From NCBI GenBank assembly GCA_023230855.1, contig JALNWQ010000004.1:258031-322030 (forward strand): a stretch of DNA of 64,000 nucleotides, in the 5' to 3' direction. A model generated the notes under the pieces. The model searched no databases, had not been told where the DNA came from, and saw only the letters and a program-made list of their open reading frames with translations. The DNA is from Solirubrobacteraceae bacterium. GTDB lineage: Bacteria; Actinomycetota; Thermoleophilia; Solirubrobacterales; Solirubrobacteraceae. Shown piece by piece: positions 50,323 to 58,924 of the stretch. Position numbers and translations under genes: made by a program. How positions within the stretch are numbered: the stretch's first letter is position 1; each line of letters begins with the position of its first letter.

Positions 50323-50457
50323 CGTCCCCCCGGCCCGCAGGGTCGCGGATCGCCGCGAGGTCGCCCCGGCGTGCCGTCACGTCGGGGACCGGCGTACCTT
50401 TCGGGGTCCGCGCGGCCCCCGGACGGAGTCCCGCACGGCCCGCCGTCGATCCTGGAG

Positions 50458-51378
50458 ATGCCCGTGAGCAACCGTGAGCTGAAGTCGTCCCCGAACACGC
50501 TCGCGCTGTACGGTCGCGCCGCGCTGCCGCTCGTCCCGGGCGCGTCGCGGCTGCCGTTCGTCGCCGGTGGGAGCGGGACGCCGCGGCTGCCGGACCTCAC
50601 GCTCAACCTGCGCGGGGTGACGGTCGAGCGGGACCGGCTCGACCGGTACGCCGAGCTCACGGGATTCCGCCCCGGCGACGCGCTGCCCGTCACCTACCCG
50701 TTCCTCATCGGGTTCCCGCTCCACATGGCGCTCATGACCGACCGGCGGTTCCCGTTCGCCGCGGTCGGGCTCGTCCACCTGCACAACCGGATCGTGCAGA
50801 CCCGTCCGATCGGCGTCGACGAGCCGCTCGACGTGCGGGTGCGCGCCGAGGCGCTCGAGCCACACCCCAAGGGCCACGTCTTCGACCTCGTCACCGAGGT
50901 CCGCGTCGGCAGCGAGCTCGTGTGGACCGACATCGCCACGATCTTCCGGCGCGGCAAGGGCGACGCCGCCGCCACCGCCGCCACCGACCCCACCCGGGTC
51001 GTCGGTCGCGACCTGCCCGTCACCGTCGGTGCGCGGTGGGAGCTCGAGGGCGACCTGGGTCGCCGCTACGCCGCGGTGTCCGGCGACGTCAACCCGATCC
51101 ACCTGCATCCGCTGACCGCCAAGGCGCTCGGGTTCCCGCGGGCGATCGCCCACGGCATGTGGACGAAGGCCCGCGCGATCGCGGCGCTCCCGGTCGAGCT
51201 GCCCGACGCGGTCACCGTCGACGTCCGGTTCCAGCGCCCGGTGCTGCTGCCGACGACGGTGCGGTTCGGCAGCACGCTCGCCGACGACGACCGGATCGCG
51301 TTCCTCCTGCAGGGCGACGACGACGGCCCGAAGGGCCCCACCCCGCACCTGCGCGGGCTCATCGTCCCGCGCGCCTGA
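50458..51378 (+). CDS. MaoC-like hydroxyacyl-thioester dehydratase (HtdX-like)
   Basis: A 306-residue double-hotdog dehydratase acting on 3-hydroxyacyl-CoA/ACP. The N-half is a degenerate hotdog (YPFLIGFPLHMALMTDRRFPFAAVGLVHLHNRIVQ). The C-half holds the hydratase-2 motif RYAAVSGDVNPIHLHPLTAKALGFPRAIAHGMWTKA with catalytic Asp210 and His215. Third gene of the thiolase-FabG-MaoC cassette, 135 nt after the fabG-like stop. Together they form a short acyl chain elongation or beta-oxidation module lacking only an acyl-CoA dehydrogenase or enoyl reductase. ATG at 50458 or GTG at 50464. Confidence 0.9.
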   Translation: MPVSNRELKSSPNTLALYGRAALPLVPGASRLPFVAGGSGTPRLPDLTLNLRGVTVERDRLDRYAELTGFRPGDALPVTYPFLIGFPLHMALMTDRRFPFAAVGLVHLHNRIVQTRPIGVDEPLDVRVRAEALEPHPKGHVFDLVTEVRVGSELVWTDIATIFRRGKGDAAATAATDPTRVVGRDLPVTVGARWELEGDLGRRYAAVSGDVNPIHLHPLTAKALGFPRAIAHGMWTKARAIAALPVELPDAVTVDVRFQRPVLLPTTVRFGSTLADDDRIAFLLQGDDDGPKGPTPHLRGLIVPRA

Positions 51379-51443
51379 GCGGGAGGGCGGGGCTGGCCAG
51401 CGGGAGCGCTCAGGCGCGCCTGTGGGGGGCGTCGTCGGCCCGA

Positions 51444-52001
51444 TCAGGCCCCGTCGAACAGCTCATCGACCGGCAGCCCGAACCCGGGCAGCCGGGGCGA
51501 GCCCAGCACGTCGCCGGCGGTCAGCTCCAGCTCGACGTCGAACGTGGCCGACCGGGGGGAGGAGCGGCGGTAGACGAGCACCGTGCGGGCCTGCGTGTCG
51601 ACGAGCCACAGCTCCGCGGCGCCGCGCTCCTCGTACGTCCGCTTCTTGTGGCCCAGATCGCGGCGCCACGTGCCCGGCGAGCGGATCTCGACGCACAGGT
51701 CCGGGATGCCCGGGAACAGCGCGGTCAGGTCGTCGGGGCGCTGCTCCTCCGCGATCCAGCAGAGATCCGGGGCGAAGACGTCGTAGTCGCCCATCCGCAC
51801 GTCGATCGGCGGCAGGACCAGGCCCCGACCCGGGGCGGCGGTGCACCACACGTGTAGCGCCGTCGAGATCCGGACCGACAGCAGACCGTGGATCGGGCGC
51901 GGCTCGTTCACGACGACCTGTCCGTCGAGCAGCTCGAGCCACTGCTCGGTCTCCTCGCCGGCGAGGTACTCGTTCGCGGTCGTCCGGGTCCTCGTCGCCA
52001 T
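51444..52001 (-). CDS. Uma2-family (DUF820) putative endonuclease
   Basis: A 185-residue protein of the Uma2 group, restriction-endonuclease-like folds expanded in cyanobacteria and some actinobacteria. TTANEYLAGEETEQWLELLDGQVVVNEPRPIHGLLSVRI, then DVFAPDLCWIAEEQRPDDL and IPDLCVEIRSPGTWRRDLGHKKRTYEERGAAELWLVDTQARTV are the standard segments. They carry the Asp...ExxS...K nuclease constellation (PDL, VEI, KKR). The biological role of the family is unsettled. Probable ATG at 52001; a GTG at 52007 is in frame. No partner nearby. Confidence 0.85.
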   Translation of the reverse strand: MATRTRTTANEYLAGEETEQWLELLDGQVVVNEPRPIHGLLSVRISTALHVWCTAAPGRGLVLPPIDVRMGDYDVFAPDLCWIAEEQRPDDLTALFPGIPDLCVEIRSPGTWRRDLGHKKRTYEERGAAELWLVDTQARTVLVYRRSSPRSATFDVELELTAGDVLGSPRLPGFGLPVDELFDGA

Positions 52002-52062
52002 GCGCACACACGAGGGTACCCCGGGCGGGCGCCGATCTCACCCCCTCGCTCGCGACCGGTCC

Positions 52063-54132
52063 CTACAGCCCGATGATGCCCTTGAGCACCTCGAGCAGGC
52101 TGTTCTGCTGGTCGCCGGCGCCGCCCAGAACGCCCTTGGCGATCGCGGTCGGCGAACGCGGGTTGACGCCGTGCTCCCGCTCGTACTCGCGGGCGAGCTT
52201 CTCGTTCCCGATCGCCAGCACGAGCTTCTCGCGCGAGGAGCCGAACCGACACGCCGCGTTGTCCAGGCCGAGCAGCGCCACGTCCTGCGCGGCGCCCGAC
52301 AGGCCGCCACTGCCCGGCGACGCCCGCTCCTGGCACGGATCGGCGATGACGACCTGCGGTGGCCGGGACTCCCGCGACACGAGGATCTGCAGGCCGCTCG
52401 CGCCCAGCGCGGCCGCGGTCAGCACGATCGCCAGGCCCGGGTGGCGGCGCACCGGCGGGAGCGCGATGAGCGCCGCGAGCAGCGCGAGGATCCCGGTGAT
52501 GATGAACGCCGGGCGGAACGCCGAGTTCATCGCCGCGACGAGCGTGTCGTCGGCCCGGTCGGTGAACCGGGCGTACACCGCGGCCTGGTCCTCGTCCCCC
52601 GCGAACCGGGGAGCCTCGGCGCCGAGCGCCTCGCTCAACGCCCGTCGCGGCTCCACCGGATCCAGGTCGCCCAGCGCCGGGCCGACGACCTCGAGCTTCT
52701 GCTGCGGCGGCAGTCGCGCGTCGAGCACCAGCGCGGTGATCTGCTCCTGGGTGTGGTCGACCGTCCGGTCGAGCTGCGCCGCCGTCACCGGCGCGAGCAC
52801 CACCAGCGCCAGGGTGATCCCGACGTGGCGGACCGACAACAGCGCGGCCGCGTCGCGCGGGTGCCGCTCCGGCAGCAGCTCCCCGGCGAGGGCGGGCAGG
52901 CACATGCCCATCCCGACGCCGGCGAGCACCTGCGGCATCACCACCCACCACGGCCCGACGTCGGGCAGCGCGGCCAGGCCCAGGATCCCGGCCCCGACCA
53001 TCCCGCACCCCGCGCACGCCCGCACCCACGGATCGCCCGGGATGCGGCTGCCGGCGATCGCGGCGACCGGGAGCAGCGACACGCCGAGGGCGGCCTTGAG
53101 CGGCTCGACCGCCCACCCGGACACGAGCAGCAGGACGAGCAGGAAGACGACCGCGGTGAGCGCGGCCGACACGAGCGCGAGCGCGACGCCGGCGCGGATC
53201 CGGTCCGCGCGGGAGTGGTCCTCGGCGGGTGGCACGGGGTCCGGAGCCCGCCGGGCCCGCGGGGCGCCGCCACGCCCGGGGTGCAGCTGCGTCGCCGCGG
53301 TGGCGTCGTCGGAGGCCTGCTCGCCGTCGCCGAAGGCCACCGCACGGCCGGGCAACACCGTCGTCGGGTCGTCCTGCCCGGCGGGACGGGCGGACGACGA
53401 CGCCGGGCGGGGTGGGGGGAGCGGCCACGGGCGAAGCTCCGGCGGGAGCTCGTCGTCGGCGTCCGGAGCCCGAGGCGGCGGCGGCCCGTCGTGCCCGGGA
53501 CGCGCGGCGACCGGATCGGTGACGACGTCGCCGCGGCCCGGCGGACCCGATCGGTCGCCGACCGCGTCCGGCTCGTCGTGGGCGGGATCGCCGAGCGGGC
53601 CCAGGCACGCCACCGCGGCGAGGATCCCGAACGGGGCCTGGGCCAGGAAGATCGCCCGCCAGTCCCACAACTCGGTGAGGGCGCCGCCGAGCGCCGGGCC
53701 GGACGCCGCGCCGAACACCGCGCCGGCCACCCACAGCGGGTCGGGACGACGCCCGCCGCGGTGCAGCAGCGAGAACGCCGCGACGAGCGCCGCACCGGCC
53801 CCGACCGCCTGCACCGCCCGGGCGGCCAGCAGCGCCGAGAGCGTGTCGACGAGCCCACAGGCGACGCTCGCCCCGGCGAACAGCGCCATGCCCGCTGCGC
53901 CGAGGGCGGCGCTGCCCAGGCGTCGCCGCAGCGGCACCGCCGCCAGGACGACGCCCGCCAGCACGAGCGTGTAGACGCCGATGACGGCGGCCAGGCCGGG
54001 CACGCCGGTGTCGAGCGCCACCCGGATCTCGGGCAGCGCGAGCGTCACCACCGAGGCGTCGGCGAGCGCGAGCGCGACGCCGAGCGCCAGCAGCGCCCGC
54101 GCCGTCGCCGTCACGGCGCGCCGACCGGTCAC
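52063..54132 (-). CDS. MFS transporter of DHA2 type with a large disordered loop
   Basis: A 689-residue, 14-TM-type exporter. Segments one to six end near residue 180 (LFGILAAVACLG-like). Instead of a short central loop there are about 130 Pro/Asp/Arg-rich residues (181-312). Segments seven onward continue from RAGVALALVSAALTAVVFLL. A soluble outer loop at about 440-535 contains DHTQEQITALVLDARLPPQQ, a feature of DHA2 drug exporters. After the last helix comes a 110-residue tail with CQERASPGSGGLSGAAQDVALLG. Followed within 4 nt upstream by a lipoprotein gene on the same strand, so they are probably co-transcribed. Substrate unknown. Confidence 0.82.
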   Translation of the reverse strand: MTGRRAVTATARALLALGVALALADASVVTLALPEIRVALDTGVPGLAAVIGVYTLVLAGVVLAAVPLRRRLGSAALGAAGMALFAGASVACGLVDTLSALLAARAVQAVGAGAALVAAFSLLHRGGRRPDPLWVAGAVFGAASGPALGGALTELWDWRAIFLAQAPFGILAAVACLGPLGDPAHDEPDAVGDRSGPPGRGDVVTDPVAARPGHDGPPPPRAPDADDELPPELRPWPLPPPRPASSSARPAGQDDPTTVLPGRAVAFGDGEQASDDATAATQLHPGRGGAPRARRAPDPVPPAEDHSRADRIRAGVALALVSAALTAVVFLLVLLLVSGWAVEPLKAALGVSLLPVAAIAGSRIPGDPWVRACAGCGMVGAGILGLAALPDVGPWWVVMPQVLAGVGMGMCLPALAGELLPERHPRDAAALLSVRHVGITLALVVLAPVTAAQLDRTVDHTQEQITALVLDARLPPQQKLEVVGPALGDLDPVEPRRALSEALGAEAPRFAGDEDQAAVYARFTDRADDTLVAAMNSAFRPAFIITGILALLAALIALPPVRRHPGLAIVLTAAALGASGLQILVSRESRPPQVVIADPCQERASPGSGGLSGAAQDVALLGLDNAACRFGSSREKLVLAIGNEKLAREYEREHGVNPRSPTAIAKGVLGGAGDQQNSLLEVLKGIIGL

Positions 54133-54136
54133 CGCG

Positions 54137-54835
54137 CTACTTGCCGATCCGGCCGAAGTTCACGACGCGCCACGCGCCACCCTGGCGGGCGAGCCGCACG
54201 ACGTACCGGGCGCCCGGCCGCGTGGCCAGCGACGTCGCGCGCTTGTCGCGGTTGCTCAGCAGGGTCGTGACCTTGAGCTTGTAGTTGTTCTTCGGGACCT
54301 TCGCCACGGCGCTGTCGGTGATGTAGCGCCCCTGCGAGCAGGACGACCGTCCGCCGAACTTGTTGGCGTTGCCGGTGCTCAGGAGCTTGCAGACGCCGTT
54401 GATGTCGCGGCCGCGCACGGCGTTGAAGAACCGGCGCGTCGTCGCGCTCGCCGAGTTGCGCAGCGCGTTCTTGCGCCGGGTCGCGGCCGACACCGTCCGG
54501 GTCGGCGTCGTGGGGGTCGTCCGTGGGGTCGTCGGCGTCGTCGGCGTGGGGCTCGGCGGGGGATCGCCGGGGCCGGTCGTCGTCGCGACCGTCGGGGTCG
54601 TCGGCGTCGGGCTCGGCGGCGGGTCGGACGGCGTCGAGGGCGTCGTGGTCGGGGTCGTCGGGACCGTCGACGGGACCGAGGCGGTCGTCGTGGTCGCGGG
54701 TGGAGGCGCGCTGCCGTCGGTCGCGGTGACCGTGACGACCTTGTCCTCTCCACAGGCCGCGAGCCCGAGCGACGCGGCGACGAGGACCGGCAGGGCGAGA
54801 GACCGCGAGGCGGTCCGCGTGCGGGTGGTCAGCAT
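54137..54835 (-). CDS. Putative lipoprotein with Thr/Pro-rich stalk
   Basis: A 232-residue precursor. SLALPVLVAASLGLAACGED gives a hydrophobic core and lipobox LAAC (Cys near residue 27). A long Thr/Pro repeat (about 40-105, multiple PPSPTPTTPT units) forms a wall-spanning stalk. The outer domain (about 115-232) has two Cys (NGVCKLLS and GRSSCSQGRY) and ends ARYVVRLARQGGAWRVVNFGRIGK, resembling small NTF2-like/DUF4878 folds common in actinobacterial lipoproteins. It precedes the MFS gene by 4 nt and may be its partner. ATG at 54835 puts the signal peptide at the N-terminus. Confidence 0.75.
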   Translation of the reverse strand: MLTTRTRTASRSLALPVLVAASLGLAACGEDKVVTVTATDGSAPPPATTTTASVPSTVPTTPTTTPSTPSDPPPSPTPTTPTVATTTGPGDPPPSPTPTTPTTPRTTPTTPTRTVSAATRRKNALRNSASATTRRFFNAVRGRDINGVCKLLSTGNANKFGGRSSCSQGRYITDSAVAKVPKNNYKLKVTTLLSNRDKRATSLATRPGARYVVRLARQGGAWRVVNFGRIGK

Positions 54836-55009
54836 GACGGGAAAGATGCCAGGCCGGTGGGCGGCCGGGAAGGCACCGCGCGGGGGCTTGGCGTCCCACC
54901 GCGCATCGCCGACCGGTCGGCCGGGGACGGGGCGGTCGCGGGGCCGCCCGCGCGACCGCACCGCGGGCGGCCGTCACCGGTCGTCCGGGACCCGCCACCA
55001 TGTGCGGCG

Positions 55010-56953
55010 ATGGCCGCGCCCGCCCGCAACCTCGTCAACCTCAAGGACGTCGACAAGGGCTACGCGAGCCGGTCCGTGCTGCGCGGGGTGACGCTGGGCG
55101 TCGCGGCCGGCGACCGGATCGGGATCGTCGGTCGCAACGGCGACGGCAAGTCGACGCTGCTGCGGCTCATCGCCGGCGCCGACGAGCCGGACGCCGGGGC
55201 GGTCACCCGGGGCAACGCGCTGACGACGGCGACGATCGCCCAGGCCGACGTCCTGGACTCCGACCGCACCATCGGCGAGGAGCTCGTCGGCGACCGTCCC
55301 GAGCACGAGTGGGCCGGCGACGCGCGGTTCCGCTCGGTCCTCGACGGGCTGCTCGGCGGCACCGGGCTCACCCGGTTCCCGCAGGGGCTCGACACGCCGA
55401 TCGCCCCGCTGTCGGGCGGGGAGCGCCGTCGGATCGCGCTGGCCAAGCTCCTCCTCGACCCCGCCGAGCTGTTGCTCCTCGACGAGCCGACGAACCACCT
55501 CGACGTCGAGGGCGTCGACTGGCTCGCCCGGCACCTGGCGCAGCGTCGCGGCGCGCTCGTCGTCATCACCCACGACCGGTGGTTCCTCGACGCGGTCTGC
55601 ACCCACACGTGGGAGGTCGCCGACGGCGCCGTCCACCAGTACGAGGGCGGCTACGCGGCGTACGTCCTGGCCCGCGCCGAGCGCGACCGGCAGGCCGCGG
55701 CCGCCGAGTCCCGCCGGCAGCAGCTCGTCCGCAAGGAGTTGGCGTGGCTGCGGCGCGGGCCGCCCGCGCGGACGTCGAAGCCGAAGTTCCGGATCGAGGC
55801 CGCCAACGCGCTGATCGCCGACGAGCCGCCCGCCCGCGACGGGGTCGAGCTGCTGCGGTTCGCGTCGGCGCGCCTGGGCGGCAAGGTGCTCGACGCCGAG
55901 GACGTGTCGGTGCGGTTCGGCGACCGGCGGATCCTCGACGACGTGACGTGGCGGCTGGGGCCCGGCGACCGGGTGGCGCTCGTCGGCGTCAACGGCGCCG
56001 GCAAGTCGACGCTCGTCAAGGTGCTCGCCGGCGACGTCGAGCCGACCGCGGGCCACGTCGACCGTGGCACGACGGTGCGGCTGGCCCACCTGAGCCAGGA
56101 CGCCGCCGAGGTGCCCGGTCACCTGCGGACGCTCGAGGCGCTCGACGAGGTCGTCCGGGGCCGGGCGACGACGAGCGACGGCGAGGAGCTCACCGCGGCG
56201 ACGTTGCTCGACCGGTTCGGGTTCGCCGGCGAGCGCGCGTGGACCCACGTGCGCGATCTGTCCGGCGGGGAGCGCCGCCGGCTGCAGCTCATGCGGCTGC
56301 TGCTCGAGGAGCCCAACGTCCTGCTCCTCGACGAGCCGACGAACGATCTGGACATCGACACCCTCACCGCGCTCGAGGACCTGCTGGACGGGTGGCCCGG
56401 CACGCTCGTCGTCGTGTCGCACGACCGGTACTTCGTCGAGCGCGTGTGCGACGACGTCTACGCGATCGAGCCGGGCGTCGGCATCCGGCACCTCCCGGGC
56501 GGGATCGACCAGTACCTCGACGAGCTCACCGCCGGGGCCGACGAGGAGCGGCGCGTGGAGCGCCGGGGACGCGGGACGGACCGGGCCGGCTCGGGCGGTG
56601 CGGGCGGTGCCCGGCGTACGGCGGACCGCGGCCGCCCCGGCGGTCCGGGGCGGGACGGGGGAGGAGCCGGGGGCGACGCCGGACGTGGCGGCGACGCCGG
56701 GCCCGACGGACCGGGTGCGGGACGCGCGCCGTCCGGGGCCGAGCGGCACGCGGCCCGCAAGGAGGCGGCGCGCCTGGAGCGCCTGCTCGACAAGCTCCCC
56801 GCGCGCGAGGCCGACCTGCACGAGCGGATGGCCGCCGCCGCGACCGACCACGGGCTCCTGCGCGACCTGCAGGCCGAGCTCGAGGAGCTGACCGCCGAGC
56901 GCGAGCGTCTTGAGGAGGCGTGGCTCGCGGCGACCGAGGTGATGGAGGCGTAG
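55010..56953 (+). CDS. ABC-F family ATPase
   Basis: A 647-residue soluble protein with two ATPase domains and no membrane part, the ABC-F plan for translation factors and ribosome-protection proteins. NBD1: GIVGRNGDGKSTLLRLI, LSGGERRRIALAKLLL, LLLLDEPTNHLDVEGVDWL. NBD2: ALVGVNGAGKSTLVKVL (about 324-340), LSGGERRRLQLMRLLL, LLLDEPTNDLDIDTL. The inter-domain P-site arm region (about 215-285) is short. The C-terminal extension has a Gly-rich run, then a coiled coil (KEAARLERLLDKLPAREADLHERM). A Uup-like factor is the closest type. ATG at 55010. Confidence 0.93.
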   Translation: MAAPARNLVNLKDVDKGYASRSVLRGVTLGVAAGDRIGIVGRNGDGKSTLLRLIAGADEPDAGAVTRGNALTTATIAQADVLDSDRTIGEELVGDRPEHEWAGDARFRSVLDGLLGGTGLTRFPQGLDTPIAPLSGGERRRIALAKLLLDPAELLLLDEPTNHLDVEGVDWLARHLAQRRGALVVITHDRWFLDAVCTHTWEVADGAVHQYEGGYAAYVLARAERDRQAAAAESRRQQLVRKELAWLRRGPPARTSKPKFRIEAANALIADEPPARDGVELLRFASARLGGKVLDAEDVSVRFGDRRILDDVTWRLGPGDRVALVGVNGAGKSTLVKVLAGDVEPTAGHVDRGTTVRLAHLSQDAAEVPGHLRTLEALDEVVRGRATTSDGEELTAATLLDRFGFAGERAWTHVRDLSGGERRRLQLMRLLLEEPNVLLLDEPTNDLDIDTLTALEDLLDGWPGTLVVVSHDRYFVERVCDDVYAIEPGVGIRHLPGGIDQYLDELTAGADEERRVERRGRGTDRAGSGGAGGARRTADRGRPGGPGRDGGGAGGDAGRGGDAGPDGPGAGRAPSGAERHAARKEAARLERLLDKLPAREADLHERMAAAATDHGLLRDLQAELEELTAERERLEEAWLAATEVMEA

Positions 56954-56992
56954 GCGACGGGCGGAGCGCCGGGCGGAAGCGACCCACAGGCC

Positions 56993-57030
56993 TTGCCGAA
57001 CACGGGGTCCAGATGTTATGTTTGACCCCG
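56993..57030 (+). promoter_or_regulatory. Sigma70-type promoter with overlapping dyad, upstream of the 7-TM gene
   Basis: TTGCCG (56993-56998), 18-nt spacer, TATGTT (57017-57022). A 7-bp inverted repeat, CGGGGTC (57003-57009) and GACCCCG (57024-57030), flanks the -10 box and would place a repressor across it. The local AT-rich dip (ATGTTATGTTT) is striking for this genome. Confidence 0.6.
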
Positions 57031-57084
57031 GTCGGGGGTCGTTCCGCGTCGGAGGACGACCCGTCGAGCCCGGAGGAGACCGTC

Positions 57085-58014
57085 ATGGCGCCCGTCGAAA
57101 CCCTTGGTGTGGACTCGCCCGTCAGCGAGACCGGCCAGCTCATCTCCACGGTCCTGACCTTCGGCCTCGCGGCGGCGGCGATCGTCTGGGTCATCCTGCT
57201 GTGGCGGCGCGAGCGGATCGTGTGGCCGTTCTTCGTCCTCGTCGGCGGCACGCTCACGTGCCTCATGGAGCCGGCGTTCGACCACCTCTACGGCCTGTGG
57301 TTCAACGAGGCCGGCCAGTGGCACCTGTACGAGACGTTCGGCAGCGCCCAGCCGATCTGGGTCCCGCCCGCGTACACCGCGTTCTACGGCGGCGCGACGA
57401 TCCTCGTCGTCCGCACCCTGGCCCGGTTCCCGTCGATGACGACGGTCTGGAAGATGTGGGGCGGCCTCGTCGTCATGGCGCTCGCCGCCGAGATCTCCTA
57501 CGTGTCGATCCTCGACGTCTACGAGTACCAGGACAGCCAGCCGTTCGTGGTCGCCGGCTACCCGGTGTTCCTCGCGACGACGAACGCGATGTCCGGCATC
57601 GTCGGCGGCATCGTCATCTACCGCCTGGTGCCGTACCTGCGCGGCATCCAGCGCCTGGCCCTGCTCACGATCGTGCCGATGGCGTTCGCCGCCGACCTCT
57701 TCGGCACCGGCATCGTCTACCTGTCGGTGCGCCACGGGTTCGAGGATCCGAACATGGTCCTCGTCCACCTGGCCGCGCTCACGGTGTCGGGCGGGATTCT
57801 CGCCACGATCGTTCTGATGGGACGGATCCTCGTCGCCGGCCAGCCGGTCCGCGACCCGTCGCTGCCGGCCGAGCCGCTGCCGGGCGAGGCGCTCGCCGCC
57901 GCCCGGGCCGCCACGGCCGCCGCCACGCCGAGCGCCGCGTCCGCGCCGGATGCGGCGTCCTCGACGACGGACGCGGGGGAGCGCGACGCGCCGCTCGTGG
58001 GCGCGGGTCGCTAG
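57085..58014 (+). CDS. 7-TM membrane protein, paralogue of the one at 28972
   Basis: A 309-residue protein. Seven hydrophobic segments fall between residues 20 and 255: ISTVLTFGLAAAAIVWVILLW, FFVLVGGTLTCLMEPAFDHLYG, WVPPAYTAFYGGATILVVRTL, VVMALAAEISYVSILDVYEYQDSQPFVVAGYPVFL, then NAMSGIVGGIVIYRLVPYL. The EP, VPPAY, LDVYEY-QDSQP and NxMSG positions align with the protein at 28972. An Ala/Ser-rich cytoplasmic tail of about 50 residues is unique to this copy. Clear GGAGGAGAC ribosome site. Single-gene unit with its own promoter and terminator hairpin. Function unknown. Confidence 0.75.
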   Translation: MAPVETLGVDSPVSETGQLISTVLTFGLAAAAIVWVILLWRRERIVWPFFVLVGGTLTCLMEPAFDHLYGLWFNEAGQWHLYETFGSAQPIWVPPAYTAFYGGATILVVRTLARFPSMTTVWKMWGGLVVMALAAEISYVSILDVYEYQDSQPFVVAGYPVFLATTNAMSGIVGGIVIYRLVPYLRGIQRLALLTIVPMAFAADLFGTGIVYLSVRHGFEDPNMVLVHLAALTVSGGILATIVLMGRILVAGQPVRDPSLPAEPLPGEALAAARAATAAATPSAASAPDAASSTTDAGERDAPLVGAGR

Positions 58015-58035
58015 GCGCCCGAGCCGCCGGGCGCC
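58014..58035. terminator. Hairpin after the 7-TM gene
   Basis: GGCGCCCG and CGGGCGCC, perfect 8-bp stem with a 6-nt loop, starting at the stop codon; also positioned to end the convergent nucleotidyltransferase transcript. Confidence 0.5.
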
Positions 58036-58041
58036 GACCGA

Positions 58042-58587
58042 TCAGCGACGTGCGCGCCGCTCGGCCTCCGCGAGGCGGGCGATCCGGCCGTCCCGCGGGC
58101 CGACCATCGTGGTGAGCCACCGCCGGACCGGCGTGGGATCGACCGTGCCGGCCGCGAGGACCGCCTCGATATCGGCCCAGTCCTTCGTCCGGTCGAACAT
58201 CGCCTTGAAGACGACGAGCTCCTCGGGACCCAGCACCGGGATCTCGCGGCCGGCGAACGGCACCATCCGGCGGTGGGCGGCGGCCGCCCGGTGGATCGGC
58301 GCGTAGTCGAAGAAGAGGTCGACCGGTGTGGTGTCCCACCAGAGCCGGCGCTGACCGTCACGGGCGAGGACGTCGGCGAGGTCGTCGGGTAGGTCGATGC
58401 CGGCGGGCAGTGCGGCGAGCGCCGGTGCGCATTCGTCGGCGGGGACGAAGACGTTGACGTCCAGGTCGCTCGTGCCCCGCGGATCCAGTGTCCAGTACGC
58501 CAGGGCGATCGCGCCGCCGAACGCATGGGGGATGCCCGCGTCGTCGAGCGCGGCGTGGAGCGCGAGCAGCCGCTCGGCCAGGGTCAC
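58042..58587 (-). CDS. Nucleotidyltransferase, AbiEii/MenT-like toxin candidate
   Basis: A 181-residue protein. IPHAFGGAIALAYWTLDPRGTSDLDVNVFVP (about 20-50) is the polymerase-beta-like nucleotidyltransferase core, with the GG motif and the metal-binding Asp pair in TSDLDV. VLGPEELVVFKAMFDRTKDWADIEAVLAAG (about 120-150) is the conserved K-x-x-R-x-KDxxDI helix of the AbiEii/COG group. The GTG at 58587 overlaps the stop of an Xre-type gene by 4 nt, the usual antitoxin-first order. Such pairs act as toxin-antitoxin or phage-defence modules; activity here is inferred. Confidence 0.85.
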   Translation of the reverse strand: MTLAERLLALHAALDDAGIPHAFGGAIALAYWTLDPRGTSDLDVNVFVPADECAPALAALPAGIDLPDDLADVLARDGQRRLWWDTTPVDLFFDYAPIHRAAAAHRRMVPFAGREIPVLGPEELVVFKAMFDRTKDWADIEAVLAAGTVDPTPVRRWLTTMVGPRDGRIARLAEAERRARR

Positions 58588-58919
58588 CGCGTGGGCTCCG
58601 GGGCTCGTCGCGGCAGCGCCGGGAACCCGAGCACGGGATCGTGGCGCGTCGGCAGGTGCCCGGCGAGGTCGAGCACCTCCACGAGCGTCCGTCCGGCGTC
58701 CTCGAGTCGACGACGCTCCGCGACGGCCGCGGCGGGCAGGGTCACGAGATCGCGATCGGCGGCCCGCAGGATGCGAAGTGCGGTCGCGATCGTCGGCTGC
58801 TTGCGACCGCGCTCGTAGGCCGACAGCGTCGCCTGCGACGTGCCGCTGCGCTCGGCGAGCTCCGCCTGGGAGAGCCCGGCGGCGGCCCTGGCGGCCCGGA
58901 GCTCGCGCGCGACGTCCAT
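58584..58919 (-). CDS. Xre-family HTH protein, antitoxin candidate
   Basis: A 111-residue protein. MDVARELRAARAAAGLSQAELAERSGTSQATLSAYERGRKQPTIATALRILRAAD is a complete Cro/C1-type HTH (residues 1-55). The rest is a helical/Pro-rich tail (GHLPTRHDPVLGFPALPRR) that could contact the partner. It is translationally coupled to the nucleotidyltransferase gene. An ATATCC/GGATAT dyad and a TAGGAT -10 box lie directly upstream, so autoregulation of a leaderless transcript is likely. Confidence 0.87.
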   Translation of the reverse strand: MDVARELRAARAAAGLSQAELAERSGTSQATLSAYERGRKQPTIATALRILRAADRDLVTLPAAAVAERRRLEDAGRTLVEVLDLAGHLPTRHDPVLGFPALPRRAPEPTR

Positions 58920-58924
58920 TGCCC

